Source: Sutcliffiella halmapala
GTDB lineage: Bacteria; Bacillota; Bacilli; Bacillales; Bacillaceae_I
Assembly: GCF_002019665.1 (NCBI RefSeq)
Contig: NZ_KV917375.1
Span: 4,167,445-4,231,444 of the forward strand
Direction of reading: 5' to 3'
Length of the DNA stretch: 64,000 nt
The notes under the pieces are model-generated. The model saw only the letters and a program-made list of their open reading frames with translations. It had not been told where the DNA came from and did no database searches. Of the stretch, positions 53,837-62,182 are shown piece after piece. A program made the position numbers and the translations under genes. Each line of letters begins with the position of its first letter. Positions within the stretch are counted from its first letter, which is position 1.

Positions 53837-55207
53837 ATGAACACTTTTCAAACCTATTTACAAAATCAACGTGAGAAACATTTAGGTGAACTACTTGATT
53901 TACTTTCCATACCGAGTATTAGTTCCCTAAGTGACCACAAAAAGGATACCCAACGTGCTGCCGAGTGGTTTGCAGACGCATTACGCAATTTGGGAATGGA
54001 TAATGTCGAACTCTATCCTACTAAAGGCCATCCAGTTGTTTATGGAGAATGGTTAAAAGCAGCAGGAAAGCCAACCATCTTAATTTATGGACATTATGAT
54101 GTGCAACCTGTTGATCCTCTTCATTTATGGGACACGCCACCGTTTGAACCAGCGCTTAGGGACGATGCCATTTACGCTCGCGGCGCAAGTGACGACAAGG
54201 GACAAACCTTTATGCACCTAAAGGCACTTGAAGCCCTTTTACAAACAACAGGCACACTGCCATTCAACTTTAAGTTTTGTATTGAAGGCGAAGAAGAAGT
54301 AGGTAGCCCTAATTTACCTGCTTTTATTGGGGAAAATAAAGAACTTCTTGCTGCCGATGTGGTTGTCATATCCGATACTGCCATGTTGGAAGAAGATAAA
54401 CCAACAATCTGCTACGGACTTCGGGGAATGTGCGGCTTTCAATTAGACGTTAAAGGTCCACGCCGCGATCTTCATTCTGGATTATATGGTGGAGCTGTTC
54501 AGAATCCAATACACGCCGTAGTAGAATTACTTCAATCCTTTCACAATAAGGATGGCTTCATAACAGTGGACGGATTCTATGATAAAGTAGTTCCTTTAAC
54601 CGATGCTGAAAAAGCTGCCTTTAACGCGCTACATGTCACAGAAGAAAGTGTAAAACAGGAAGTCGGCGTGACAGAGCTATACGGAGAAAAAGGCTATAGC
54701 TTTTTAGAAAGAACATGGGTCCGTCCTACTCTTGAGGTAAATGGAATTTATGGCGGCTTCCAAGGTGAAGGGATTAAAACCGTTTTACCTGCCGAAGCAC
54801 ATGCTAAAATCACATGCCGTCTTGTTCCAGATCAAGATCCAGATGAAATACTAGAGCTTTTACAAAAGCATGTCAACGACCACACCCCACCAGGTGTAGA
54901 AGTAACCGTTACCTTATTTGATAAAGGTGCACCATTTGTGACACCATTTGATCACCCTGCCATCCAAACAGCTAGCCGTGCATTCGAAAAGGTATATGAG
55001 GTACCAACTTCCTTTACAAGAGGTGGAGGATCCTTGCCAATCGTATCCACTCTTGATGAAGTGTTGAAGGCTCCGATTGTGTTGATGGGCTTCGGTTTAC
55101 CAACAGATAATGTCCATGCACCAAATGAGAATTTCAAGCTAAAGAACTTCGATAAAGGTTTGTTGACATTGTGCCATTATTGGGTGGAGCTTGAGGAGAC
55201 ACTTTAA
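53837..55207 (+). CDS. M20-family metallodipeptidase
   Basis: A 456-residue cytoplasmic peptidase with two-metal ligands in YGHYDVQPVDP (His, Asp), RGASDDKGQ (bridging Asp), CIEGEEEVGS (Glu pair) and HAPNENF (His). The dimerisation domain is inserted at about residues 180-330 (GLRGMCGFQLDVKGPRRDLH). Members cleave dipeptides. ATG at 53837 has AAGGAGGT seven bases upstream; the frame from 53777 includes the leader. A strong terminator follows. Substrate range is not predictable. Confidence 0.92.
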   Translation: MNTFQTYLQNQREKHLGELLDLLSIPSISSLSDHKKDTQRAAEWFADALRNLGMDNVELYPTKGHPVVYGEWLKAAGKPTILIYGHYDVQPVDPLHLWDTPPFEPALRDDAIYARGASDDKGQTFMHLKALEALLQTTGTLPFNFKFCIEGEEEVGSPNLPAFIGENKELLAADVVVISDTAMLEEDKPTICYGLRGMCGFQLDVKGPRRDLHSGLYGGAVQNPIHAVVELLQSFHNKDGFITVDGFYDKVVPLTDAEKAAFNALHVTEESVKQEVGVTELYGEKGYSFLERTWVRPTLEVNGIYGGFQGEGIKTVLPAEAHAKITCRLVPDQDPDEILELLQKHVNDHTPPGVEVTVTLFDKGAPFVTPFDHPAIQTASRAFEKVYEVPTSFTRGGGSLPIVSTLDEVLKAPIVLMGFGLPTDNVHAPNENFKLKNFDKGLLTLCHYWVELEETL

Positions 55208-55250
55208 TAAATTCTACTTGATGTAAGGTACTTCCAATGCGGTAAGGTTT

Positions 55251-55297
55251 AACTGCTCAACTCAGTGTGTGAATGCTGAGCTGAGCAGTTTTTTTAT
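55251..55297 (+). terminator. Intrinsic terminator of the dipeptidase gene
   Basis: ACTGCTCAACTCAG and CTGAGCTGAGCAGT pair with one bulge, followed by seven T residues. Confidence 0.9.
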
Positions 55298-55478
55298 GAG
55301 TGGACCTTTTTAAAAGATAAAAATAAACAAATTAGTTACCTAAAAGAACTATTTTATGGAAAAACAGCTTCTTTTTAGATAAAAACTGAAGTTTTCTTTC
55401 CGTTTTAGCATGATTCATAATCGATTATTAGTTAGTCCTTTACTCTTTCCAAAACAGGAAATTTAATGTTAATAATTA

Positions 55479-55507
55479 TTGACTAAATGTTAAGTATACA
55501 TTACTAT
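55479..55507 (+). promoter_or_regulatory. Sigma-A promoter of the XRE/DUF3169 pair
   Basis: TTGACT (55479-55484), 17 bases, TACTAT (55502-55507). The gene start is 33 bp downstream. Confidence 0.75.
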
Positions 55508-55527
55508 TTGTGTATATTAGTTAACAT
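55487..55527. promoter_or_regulatory. Operator-like inverted repeat overlapping the XRE promoter
   Basis: ATGTTAA (55487-55493) and TTAACAT (55521-55527) are exact reverse complements. Inside, GTATACA and TGTATAT form a second, imperfect pair. The arms cover the spacer, -10 and leader, so binding there would block transcription, fitting autorepression by the XRE protein. Confidence 0.55.
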
Positions 55528-55540
55528 AAAGGAGGGTACT

Positions 55541-55753
55541 ATGCTTCGGAATCGGGTAAAGGAACTTCGAGCTAGACATGGATTTTCACAGTCGGAACTT
55601 GGGAAACGAGTTGGTGTGACAAGGCAGACGATTGGTTTTATTGAAAAAGGGGAGTTTTCGCCATCGATTGCTTTGTCTTTACGTTTAGCAAAGTATCTGC
55701 AAACAACGGTAGATGAGTTATTTTGGTTAGAGGGGGAGGATTTAGATGACTAA
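55541..55753 (+). CDS. XRE-family small transcriptional regulator
   Basis: A 70-residue helix-turn-helix protein, all one domain: ELRARHGFSQSELGKRVGVT is the first helix pair and RQTIGFIEKGEFSPSIALSL holds the recognition helix. ATG at 55541 has AAAGGAGGG upstream. It overlaps the next gene by eight bases. Such pairs with a small membrane protein are common in Bacilli and are often autoregulated. The operator-like repeat in the promoter supports that here. Confidence 0.9.
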   Translation: MLRNRVKELRARHGFSQSELGKRVGVTRQTIGFIEKGEFSPSIALSLRLAKYLQTTVDELFWLEGEDLDD

Positions 55754-56513
55754 TAAGGATTTTCGAGTACAATTTCCATTATGGAATATTGCCTTATGTA
55801 TCATTTTATTGATTGTGACATATAGCGTAGTCCGTTTTACAGATATGCTATTCAATGGTTTTGAAGGTGTTTTTAGTAATGTAGGGAATAACGTTATTAT
55901 CAATTGGAGCATGCTGCCGCTTCTCTCCCTTTTTGCGGGAATCGGATTGTTAATTGCTTTTTTCATTGCCTATTTTATGAAGCTTAAACAGCATAATAAA
56001 GAGAATCCAAGAAATAGACTAAATGCGTTCACTTCCTTTCGCCCAAATGAAATTTTAGAAGATGATGAAATGCTTAGCCAGGTCACGCGTAACGCTACGA
56101 AAAAAGTGTATGTTTTATACTCCAGCTATCTGCCAATGTTGGTACTCCTTATGTTTTTTCCTTTTGATCGTTATGTATTTGTATGCGGGATATTTCTGTT
56201 ATTAATCCTTCAAAATGCTTTATTTTATAGAGAAATCCGTCAATATCTTAGCGGAGATTATCGGTTTAATAAGAAAACTTCTGATCATGAACAGGAGAAG
56301 TCCGCGTTACATTCTAATAAAATTCTCAAGCGGGTTTTCATCTCAGCCACTATCACCATTTTAGTCATTGGTGTTGGAAGAATTGTTCAAATGGAGAACC
56401 ATCATGAGGCAAATATGCTGAAACTAGAAGCATGTATGAACTCCGGGGCGACCGCTGTTGTAGAAAAAAATAACCTTTTAAGTCTTTCCACTCTCACCTG
56501 CGAAAAGAATTAA
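55746..56513 (+). CDS. DUF3169-family membrane protein
   Basis: A 255-residue membrane protein with about five spans, near residues 12-34, 48-76, 126-150, 152-168 and 198-215. RNRLNAFTSFRPNEILEDDE lies in the central cytoplasmic loop. The DUF3169 family is usually encoded next to an XRE regulator, as here. Its role is unknown. It starts inside the regulator stop region (eight-base overlap), so translation is coupled. The external C-terminal tail holds cysteines (LEACMNSGATAV, STLTCEKN). Confidence 0.8.
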   Translation: MTNKDFRVQFPLWNIALCIILLIVTYSVVRFTDMLFNGFEGVFSNVGNNVIINWSMLPLLSLFAGIGLLIAFFIAYFMKLKQHNKENPRNRLNAFTSFRPNEILEDDEMLSQVTRNATKKVYVLYSSYLPMLVLLMFFPFDRYVFVCGIFLLLILQNALFYREIRQYLSGDYRFNKKTSDHEQEKSALHSNKILKRVFISATITILVIGVGRIVQMENHHEANMLKLEACMNSGATAVVEKNNLLSLSTLTCEKN

Positions 56514-56540
56514 CTTGTTATTTTACGTTAAATCAAACAA

Positions 56541-56590
56541 GGAAACTTAGAGTTCAAACAGTTTTCACTCTAAGTTTCCTGTTTATTTTA
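56541..56590. terminator. Terminator between DUF3169 and the convergent aldolase-like gene
   Basis: GGAAACTTAGAGT and ACTCTAAGTTTCC form a perfect 13-bp stem, with TGTTTATTTTA following on the plus strand. Confidence 0.8.
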
Positions 56591-57706
56591 TTTCAATTTT
56601 CCTCTCGCATCTACCTTCCAGCTATCCACTACTCGTTCTTGCTCACAAACAGTATATTTTTCAAATTGATTCGCTACTGTACACGCATGATTTGGGATAA
56701 TCCGGACCTTATCATTTAGTTTTAAGTTTGGTTTTTCTTTAAATACTACAACCCCATGCTCCTCCGAGAGTCGCTCTATTGTTAACTCCGGATGGCCTAC
56801 GATATAACCATAACCTTTTACTGAATCTAATCCATGTGCCCCTTTATCTAGACAAAGCGTTTTACTTCCGGAATCTAATACGATTCTATCCTCGTAAACT
56901 CCTGCTACTGAGGCTAAAATAGTAAGTGCACACGTTTCATGGTCGGTGACTCCTAGTCCTACTTGAATGGCATCATAAAAGACTGCGTTGCCAGGACGAA
57001 CTTCGGTTATTCCTTCTATTTTTCCAGCGATTTCGAACGTTGGTGTGGATCCGACACTTCTAACTTTTATCGGTATTCCAGCTTTTTCACATTCATCCGC
57101 ACTGTCAATTACCGCTTTCGCCTCAGCTATACTAATCTCCTTAATCACTTCTTTGGAGGAAGCACCGTATGCATGACCTGCATGTGTGAAAATTCCTCCG
57201 ACTCTAAGTTTTGATAAAAATAGAATAGCTTGAGCTAGCTTCAACGCGGCTTTTCCCGGCTCCACTCCACATCTGTTCAGCCCACAATTCACTTTGATCC
57301 ATACCTCCAAAGAGTGGGGCGTATGTTCTAAACCTTTTTGTAAAAGCTTCAATTGTTCGAGACTATCCACGGCGACTTTAAGGTCGACTCCTCTGTTCAA
57401 CAACCCAACGATCCGTTCGATTTTTTGCGGACTGGATATCGGATAAGCAATGAGGATATCTTGAATACCTGCACTTGCCATTACTTCTGCCTCTTCTATT
57501 TTCGCAGTGGTAATCCCTATTGCACCGCTTTCTAGCTGTAACTTGGCAATTTTTATGGATTTATGTGTTTTAATATGCGGACGCAATTGTAAGTGGTTTT
57601 CCTTGGCAAACGAACTCACTCTTTTGATATTAGCATTTAATTTGTCTAAATCTAAAAGCAGGGATGGTGTGTCTAATTGTTTAATAGATGAATGAATTTC
57701 GCTCAT
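56588..57706 (-). CDS. D-threonine aldolase/D-serine deaminase-like PLP enzyme
   Basis: A 372-residue fold-III PLP enzyme of the alanine racemase-like class. The Schiff-base lysine is about residue 46 in RPHIKTHKS, and the C-terminal metal site is NHACTVAN (His and Cys). GIFTHAGHAYG lies mid-protein. Members split D-threonine or related beta-hydroxy D-amino acids, or deaminate D-serine. RBS GGAAAGGGG precedes the ATG. It is a single gene with a strong terminator. The exact D-amino acid is unknown. Confidence 0.87.
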   Translation of the reverse strand: MSEIHSSIKQLDTPSLLLDLDKLNANIKRVSSFAKENHLQLRPHIKTHKSIKIAKLQLESGAIGITTAKIEEAEVMASAGIQDILIAYPISSPQKIERIVGLLNRGVDLKVAVDSLEQLKLLQKGLEHTPHSLEVWIKVNCGLNRCGVEPGKAALKLAQAILFLSKLRVGGIFTHAGHAYGASSKEVIKEISIAEAKAVIDSADECEKAGIPIKVRSVGSTPTFEIAGKIEGITEVRPGNAVFYDAIQVGLGVTDHETCALTILASVAGVYEDRIVLDSGSKTLCLDKGAHGLDSVKGYGYIVGHPELTIERLSEEHGVVVFKEKPNLKLNDKVRIIPNHACTVANQFEKYTVCEQERVVDSWKVDARGKLK

Positions 57707-57914
57707 CGAATTCCCCTTTCTATATGTAATAAGCTTTACCCTATTATATTGTTCTTGCCTTCACTATAACATGCTGGACGTTTTGTTGAATTTTATTTTA
57801 ATCCTGTGGCTTCGAAAACACTGTTACAGAGCCCCTTTTCCACTCTAATTGGAAATTGGACAAAGTAGTACGCATACATTGTATATAGGTAAAATGGGGC
57901 AAGGAGTGACTAGA

Positions 57915-59354
57915 ATGGCTGCTAGTACTGGGCAAGAATATATCAATCGTATCAATAGACTACAAGCGAATGTATGGCATAATGGCGAACAGGTAAAAGG
58001 TAAGATTTCAGAGCACCCTGCATTTGCTGGTGTGATGAAAAGTCAGGCGGCTTTATATGACCTGCAGCATGAGGAAAACCTTAAGGACATTATGACGTAT
58101 GTGTCCGATACAACAGGTATGCGGGTCGGAACTTCTTTTTTACGACCTACTACAAAAGAGGATTTAGAAAAACGCAGAAAAATGATTCAAGTCTGGGCAA
58201 AGTATTCACATGGTATGATGGGGCGCTCCCCTGACTATAAAAATACTAATATCATGGCATTAGCCGCGTCAGCTGATATTTTGGCAGAACAAGGCACACA
58301 ATTTCCAGAGAATCTTCGAAGGTTTTATGAGTTTGCAAGAGAAAAGGATCTTTCTTTTACCCATACCTTTATCTCTCCTCAAGTTAACCGCTCTTCTACG
58401 CACTATGAATCTGATGATAATATTGTTGCTGCAAGGATTGTTGATAAGACGCCTGATGGAATCGTGATTAAAGGCGCGCGGCTTCTAGCAACTCAAGGTG
58501 GAATAACAGATGAAATCATTGTGTCGTCTTCAGGCTTGAAAATGTTTGAGGAGCCTTTTGCTTATGCATTTAGTATTCCTAGTAATACAGAAGGGTTAAA
58601 GTTTATCTGCAGGGAGTCTTTTGCCTATGATTCTTCTACATTTAACCATCCTCTTGGTTCACGCTTTGAAGAAATGGATTCCGTGATGGTGTTTGATGAT
58701 GTATTAGTTCCTTGGGACCGAGTATTTGTTGTGGAGAATGTAGAGGTAGCCAATAATCTGTATTCACAAAGTAGTTTCAAGCCTCTAGTTCTACATCAAG
58801 TTGTATCGAGGCAAATTGTGAAAGCGGAATTTATTCTCGGAGTTGCTCAGCTGTTAGTGAATTCCATTGCAATCGGAGAATACCCACATGTGAAAGAGAA
58901 AATATGTGAAATCATTATTGCGTTAGAAAATCATAAAGCACTATTGCTCGCTTCTGAAATGGGCGCAAAACTTGATAAATGGGGAACAATGGTACCAGAT
59001 CTTGCTCCACTTTCTGTTGCTGTTGTACAATTTCCCAAAGTGTATCCGAGATTTACAGAGATTCTTCAACTTCTGGGGGCTAGTGGCTTGGTCACGATCC
59101 CAACCGAAGCAGATCTACAATCGCCACTCAAAGGCGATTTAGATCAGTATCTTCAAGCGGCGAACGCGGATGCGGAATCTCGTATCAAACTATTCAGGCT
59201 TGCCTGGGACATCAGCATGAGCGCCTTTGGTTCTAGGCAAACACTCTACGAACGCTTCTTCTTCGGCTGCCCAAACCGTCTCAACCAAGCACTCTACTTC
59301 GAATACAATCGCCACCATCTAGTAGAAGACGTGAAAAAACAGTTTGGGATATAG
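57915..59354 (+). CDS. HpaB-family flavin-dependent monooxygenase (4-hydroxyphenylacetate 3-hydroxylase-like)
   Basis: A 479-residue protein with the HpaB oxygenase pattern: an N-terminal helical region (ASTGQEYINRINRLQANVWH), MMGRSPDYKNTNIMALAAS and the acyl-CoA dehydrogenase-like middle (HTFISPQVNRSS; ATQGGITDEIIV). HpaB enzymes add a hydroxyl to phenols with FADH2 supplied by a separate reductase, HpaC. No reductase is in the neighbourhood. ATG at 57915 has AAGGAGTG upstream; the frame from 57849 is leader. Substrate is unknown. Confidence 0.88.
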   Translation: MAASTGQEYINRINRLQANVWHNGEQVKGKISEHPAFAGVMKSQAALYDLQHEENLKDIMTYVSDTTGMRVGTSFLRPTTKEDLEKRRKMIQVWAKYSHGMMGRSPDYKNTNIMALAASADILAEQGTQFPENLRRFYEFAREKDLSFTHTFISPQVNRSSTHYESDDNIVAARIVDKTPDGIVIKGARLLATQGGITDEIIVSSSGLKMFEEPFAYAFSIPSNTEGLKFICRESFAYDSSTFNHPLGSRFEEMDSVMVFDDVLVPWDRVFVVENVEVANNLYSQSSFKPLVLHQVVSRQIVKAEFILGVAQLLVNSIAIGEYPHVKEKICEIIIALENHKALLLASEMGAKLDKWGTMVPDLAPLSVAVVQFPKVYPRFTEILQLLGASGLVTIPTEADLQSPLKGDLDQYLQAANADAESRIKLFRLAWDISMSAFGSRQTLYERFFFGCPNRLNQALYFEYNRHHLVEDVKKQFGI

Positions 59355-59383
59355 TGGAAAACAGTGCCAGACACCGTTTTCCA
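59355..59383 (+). terminator. Hairpin after the HpaB-like gene
   Basis: GGAAAAC..GTG and CAC..GTTTTCC pair around CCAGA directly after the stop. There is no T run, so it may be a short repeat of the GTGCCAGACAC type instead of a true terminator. Confidence 0.4.
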
Positions 59384-59460
59384 ACTATATACTTTCTATT
59401 CAGATTATTCTATAATATATGGTAGAATAATCTGATTTTCTATAGAGAGGACTAAGTAGG

Positions 59461-60408
59461 ATGGCTGAGATTAAGGTTCCTTTAAAGAAGAAGAGTCGTT
59501 GGGGTGGGAAGGTTTTGCTGGTTTTTGGAGGCTTGGTATCTATTTTGATTTCCCTCTGTTTGGTATTTACGTTTTCTCCTATTAGCAGATTGGATAAAAA
59601 ACCATTTTATGAAAACGATCGGCCTTTAGTTATTGCCCATCAAGGTGGAGAGCTACTAGCACCTTCCAATACAATGGTCGCCTTCAAACAAGCTGCTGAA
59701 ATGGGCGTCGATGTCATTGAAACAGATATACATATTACAAAGGATGGGCATTTAGTCGCAATTCATGATGCAACGGTGGATCGTACCACTGATGGAACAG
59801 GCGCAGTTGCTGATCTTACGTTAGAAGAAATTCAAGCTTTAGACGCAGGGTTTCACTTTCAAGACTTAGAAAGGAATTTTAGCTATCGAGGACAAGGGGT
59901 CTACATTCCAACCGTGGAGGAAATATTTCAAGAGTTTGGAAACATGCGTATTGAAATCGAGATTAAAGACAGTAATCCTCCAGAACAATATGAAGAAATG
60001 GCTCAAAAGCTTTGGGAGTTAACGAAGCAGTATAAGATGGAGGATAAACTATTAGTTGCTGCCTTTGATCAGGAAATCATTAGAACCTTTGATCGTTACG
60101 CAAACGACCGCGTCGCCATAGCAGGTGGTAGACAGGAGATTAAGAAATATATGATACTCCATAAGCTTTTTGTTAGAAATCTCTACTACCCTGAAGTTGA
60201 TTCATTTCAAATTCCTTTAAAAGAAAGCATTTTTGATTTAACGAATAAACGATTTATCCAAGACGCTCAGCGGCGTGGAATACAAATTCACTACTGGACT
60301 ATCGATGACAAAGAAACAATGCGCACTCTTATCGAAAAAGGTGCTGACGGCATTATCACCAATCGTCCTGATTTAATGATGGAATTACTAGAAGAAATGG
60401 GCTATTAA
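59461..60408 (+). CDS. Membrane-anchored glycerophosphodiester phosphodiesterase
   Basis: A 315-residue protein with one N-terminal span (about residues 20-42) and a GDPD TIM-barrel domain. Active-site motifs are IAHQGGELLAPSNT (His), ETDIHITKDGHLVAIHDATV (Glu, Asp, His) and IEIEIKDSN (Glu). It hydrolyses glycerophosphodiesters or lipoteichoic-acid-like chains outside the cell to glycerol-3-phosphate. RBS GAGAGGACT precedes the ATG. Single-gene unit. Confidence 0.9.
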   Translation: MAEIKVPLKKKSRWGGKVLLVFGGLVSILISLCLVFTFSPISRLDKKPFYENDRPLVIAHQGGELLAPSNTMVAFKQAAEMGVDVIETDIHITKDGHLVAIHDATVDRTTDGTGAVADLTLEEIQALDAGFHFQDLERNFSYRGQGVYIPTVEEIFQEFGNMRIEIEIKDSNPPEQYEEMAQKLWELTKQYKMEDKLLVAAFDQEIIRTFDRYANDRVAIAGGRQEIKKYMILHKLFVRNLYYPEVDSFQIPLKESIFDLTNKRFIQDAQRRGIQIHYWTIDDKETMRTLIEKGADGIITNRPDLMMELLEEMGY

Positions 60409-60550
60409 TAAGAAAATAAATTAAGCGCCAAAACTCAGATATAACAAAAAACAGTTTTTTCCAAACGGGACCAGACCTCATCTTCCTCGATATGTTATAA
60501 TAGACAAACTTAAGGAACGATATCCCAAACGAAATGGACTGAATGATTAA

Positions 60551-60748
60551 ATGAGTGGACAGAATAGAACAGATATTACCGTAGGGCAACATGTACAGAT
60601 TGTGTTAAAGCAGGATCAGCGAAGCGGGAAGTTAACTGCAGGTGTTGTAAAGGATATCTTAACGAAATCGAGTTTTCATCCTCACGGGATTAAGGTCCGC
60701 TTGCAAGACGGACAAGTTGGACGTGTGAAGGAAATAGAAAAGGCTTGA
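60551..60748 (+). CDS. ywbE: YwbE-family small protein (DUF2196)
   Basis: A 65-residue protein reading RTDITVGQHVQIVLKQDQRS and later FHPHGIKVRLQDGQVGRV, which is the full YwbE/DUF2196 pattern at the normal length. The fold is a small beta barrel, and its function is unknown. The ATG has only a weak upstream ribosome site. A long terminator hairpin follows the stop. Confidence 0.9.
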   Translation: MSGQNRTDITVGQHVQIVLKQDQRSGKLTAGVVKDILTKSSFHPHGIKVRLQDGQVGRVKEIEKA

Positions 60749-60797
60749 GCACTTATGACGTTACCAAGTAACGTCCATAGGGCTCAAGCCTCTTTAA
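60740..60797. terminator. Terminator between ywbE and the convergent MFS gene
   Basis: AGGCTTGAG and CTCAAGCCT pair, with an inner ACGTTAC / GTAACGT stem, and CTTT follows. Confidence 0.75.
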
Positions 60798-60803
60798 ATT
60801 CTC

Positions 60804-62012
60804 TTATGAAGTTAATCGCTGTTTTTCTTCTATTAATAGACGTTTTTTACGACCTTCTGCAAAAGCAAATATCATCGCAAGTAAAAGAAAGAAACTAGAA
60901 ATCTGGAAAAGTGTTGCTGTTTCTACAAACTGAGCAAGCACTCCAAATATTAAACCACTTAATCCAATTCCTAAGTCAATAGATGAAAAGAACATTCCAT
61001 TTGCCACACCTCGTCTATTATCAGGTGTAGTAGAAAGTGTCCATGATTGTAACGTCGGAATTAAGGAACCAAACCCAACCCCAAACAGCGCTCCCGCAAT
61101 GGCTAGCATTAAATTGGAATGAGCAAATGAAAGCACCCACATTCCAATAAAGGAGAGGAACATACATCCTAATACAAGCCCTTTTGGTCCTCGCTGATCA
61201 AACCACTTTCCAGCCAATGGTCGTGAAATAGAGGCCATTATTGCATTAAACAGATAGAAAAGAAAAATTTGATCGAGTCCTCTTTCTTCTCCAAAAATAA
61301 CAATGAACGTTACAATTGCACCATAACCAAATGTAGCTACTAACGTAATAAAAGAAGGATACCAACTCGTTTTTTCTACCAAAGAACCTATATAAGAAAA
61401 CTTTAATTGCTCTCTTTTCGTATCGCGAACCACGTCTGGTGTACGATAGCTCACAATAGCAAGAAGTCCCAAAGCAATAATACCTAATACACTAGATACA
61501 TAAATTAAATTGGAAAAGCTAGTAACCTGGTATAGAAAGATTCCTAAACTAGGGGCTATAATCATCCCTAGAGTAATAGAAAGCCCATAGTAGCCCATCC
61601 CTTCCCCAAGCCGAGATTTCGGAATAACATCCACAGCAGCAGTTCCATTAACCGTAGTAGACCAGCCCCATGCTAAACCATGGACAAAACGGAACAACAG
61701 GAAAATCACAACGATTTGAGAAAGCGGATAAATGATGGTAATCATTAGTAAAGCTACTGCTCCAATTAATACTAATGGCTTCCGTGCTTTATACTCCAAT
61801 AAAAATCCGATAAAAGGTCTGCTCAAAACAGCTCCTATTGAAAACAAAGCTGTTACTAAACCGATCTCCAAACCAGAGGCTCCTAGTGACTTTATATAAG
61901 GTGGCAAAGTCGGGATCAACATTTGAAACGACATGAAAACAAATAGATTTCCTACCATAAGCATAACAAAGGATTTCGTCCATAGTGGTTCCTTAACTTT
62001 TTTCTGTTTCAT
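60804..62012 (-). CDS. MFS transporter
   Basis: A 402-residue transporter with 12 predicted spans. The loop 2-3 region reads FIGFLLEYKARKPLVLIG, and the second-half repeat includes GKWFDQRGPKGLVLG. ATG at 62012 is eight bases after AGGAAGG, better than the upstream GTG at 62021, which overlaps the ribosome site. Members export drugs or metabolites by proton exchange. Substrate is unknown. Confidence 0.87.
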   Translation of the reverse strand: MKQKKVKEPLWTKSFVMLMVGNLFVFMSFQMLIPTLPPYIKSLGASGLEIGLVTALFSIGAVLSRPFIGFLLEYKARKPLVLIGAVALLMITIIYPLSQIVVIFLLFRFVHGLAWGWSTTVNGTAAVDVIPKSRLGEGMGYYGLSITLGMIIAPSLGIFLYQVTSFSNLIYVSSVLGIIALGLLAIVSYRTPDVVRDTKREQLKFSYIGSLVEKTSWYPSFITLVATFGYGAIVTFIVIFGEERGLDQIFLFYLFNAIMASISRPLAGKWFDQRGPKGLVLGCMFLSFIGMWVLSFAHSNLMLAIAGALFGVGFGSLIPTLQSWTLSTTPDNRRGVANGMFFSSIDLGIGLSGLIFGVLAQFVETATLFQISSFFLLLAMIFAFAEGRKKRLLIEEKQRLTS

Positions 62013-62182
62013 TTTATACACCTTCCTAGACTAGTAAAAACGAAAAATGAATCTCCACAGAAGAAGATCCATTTCAAAGAATAATACCAACTACATCATT
62101 ATATTTCGTATTACTAAATATTAACACACTAGCCTAAAAAAAGGAATGTAAAAGGAACCGAATTAGCATGGTATATTTCCCC

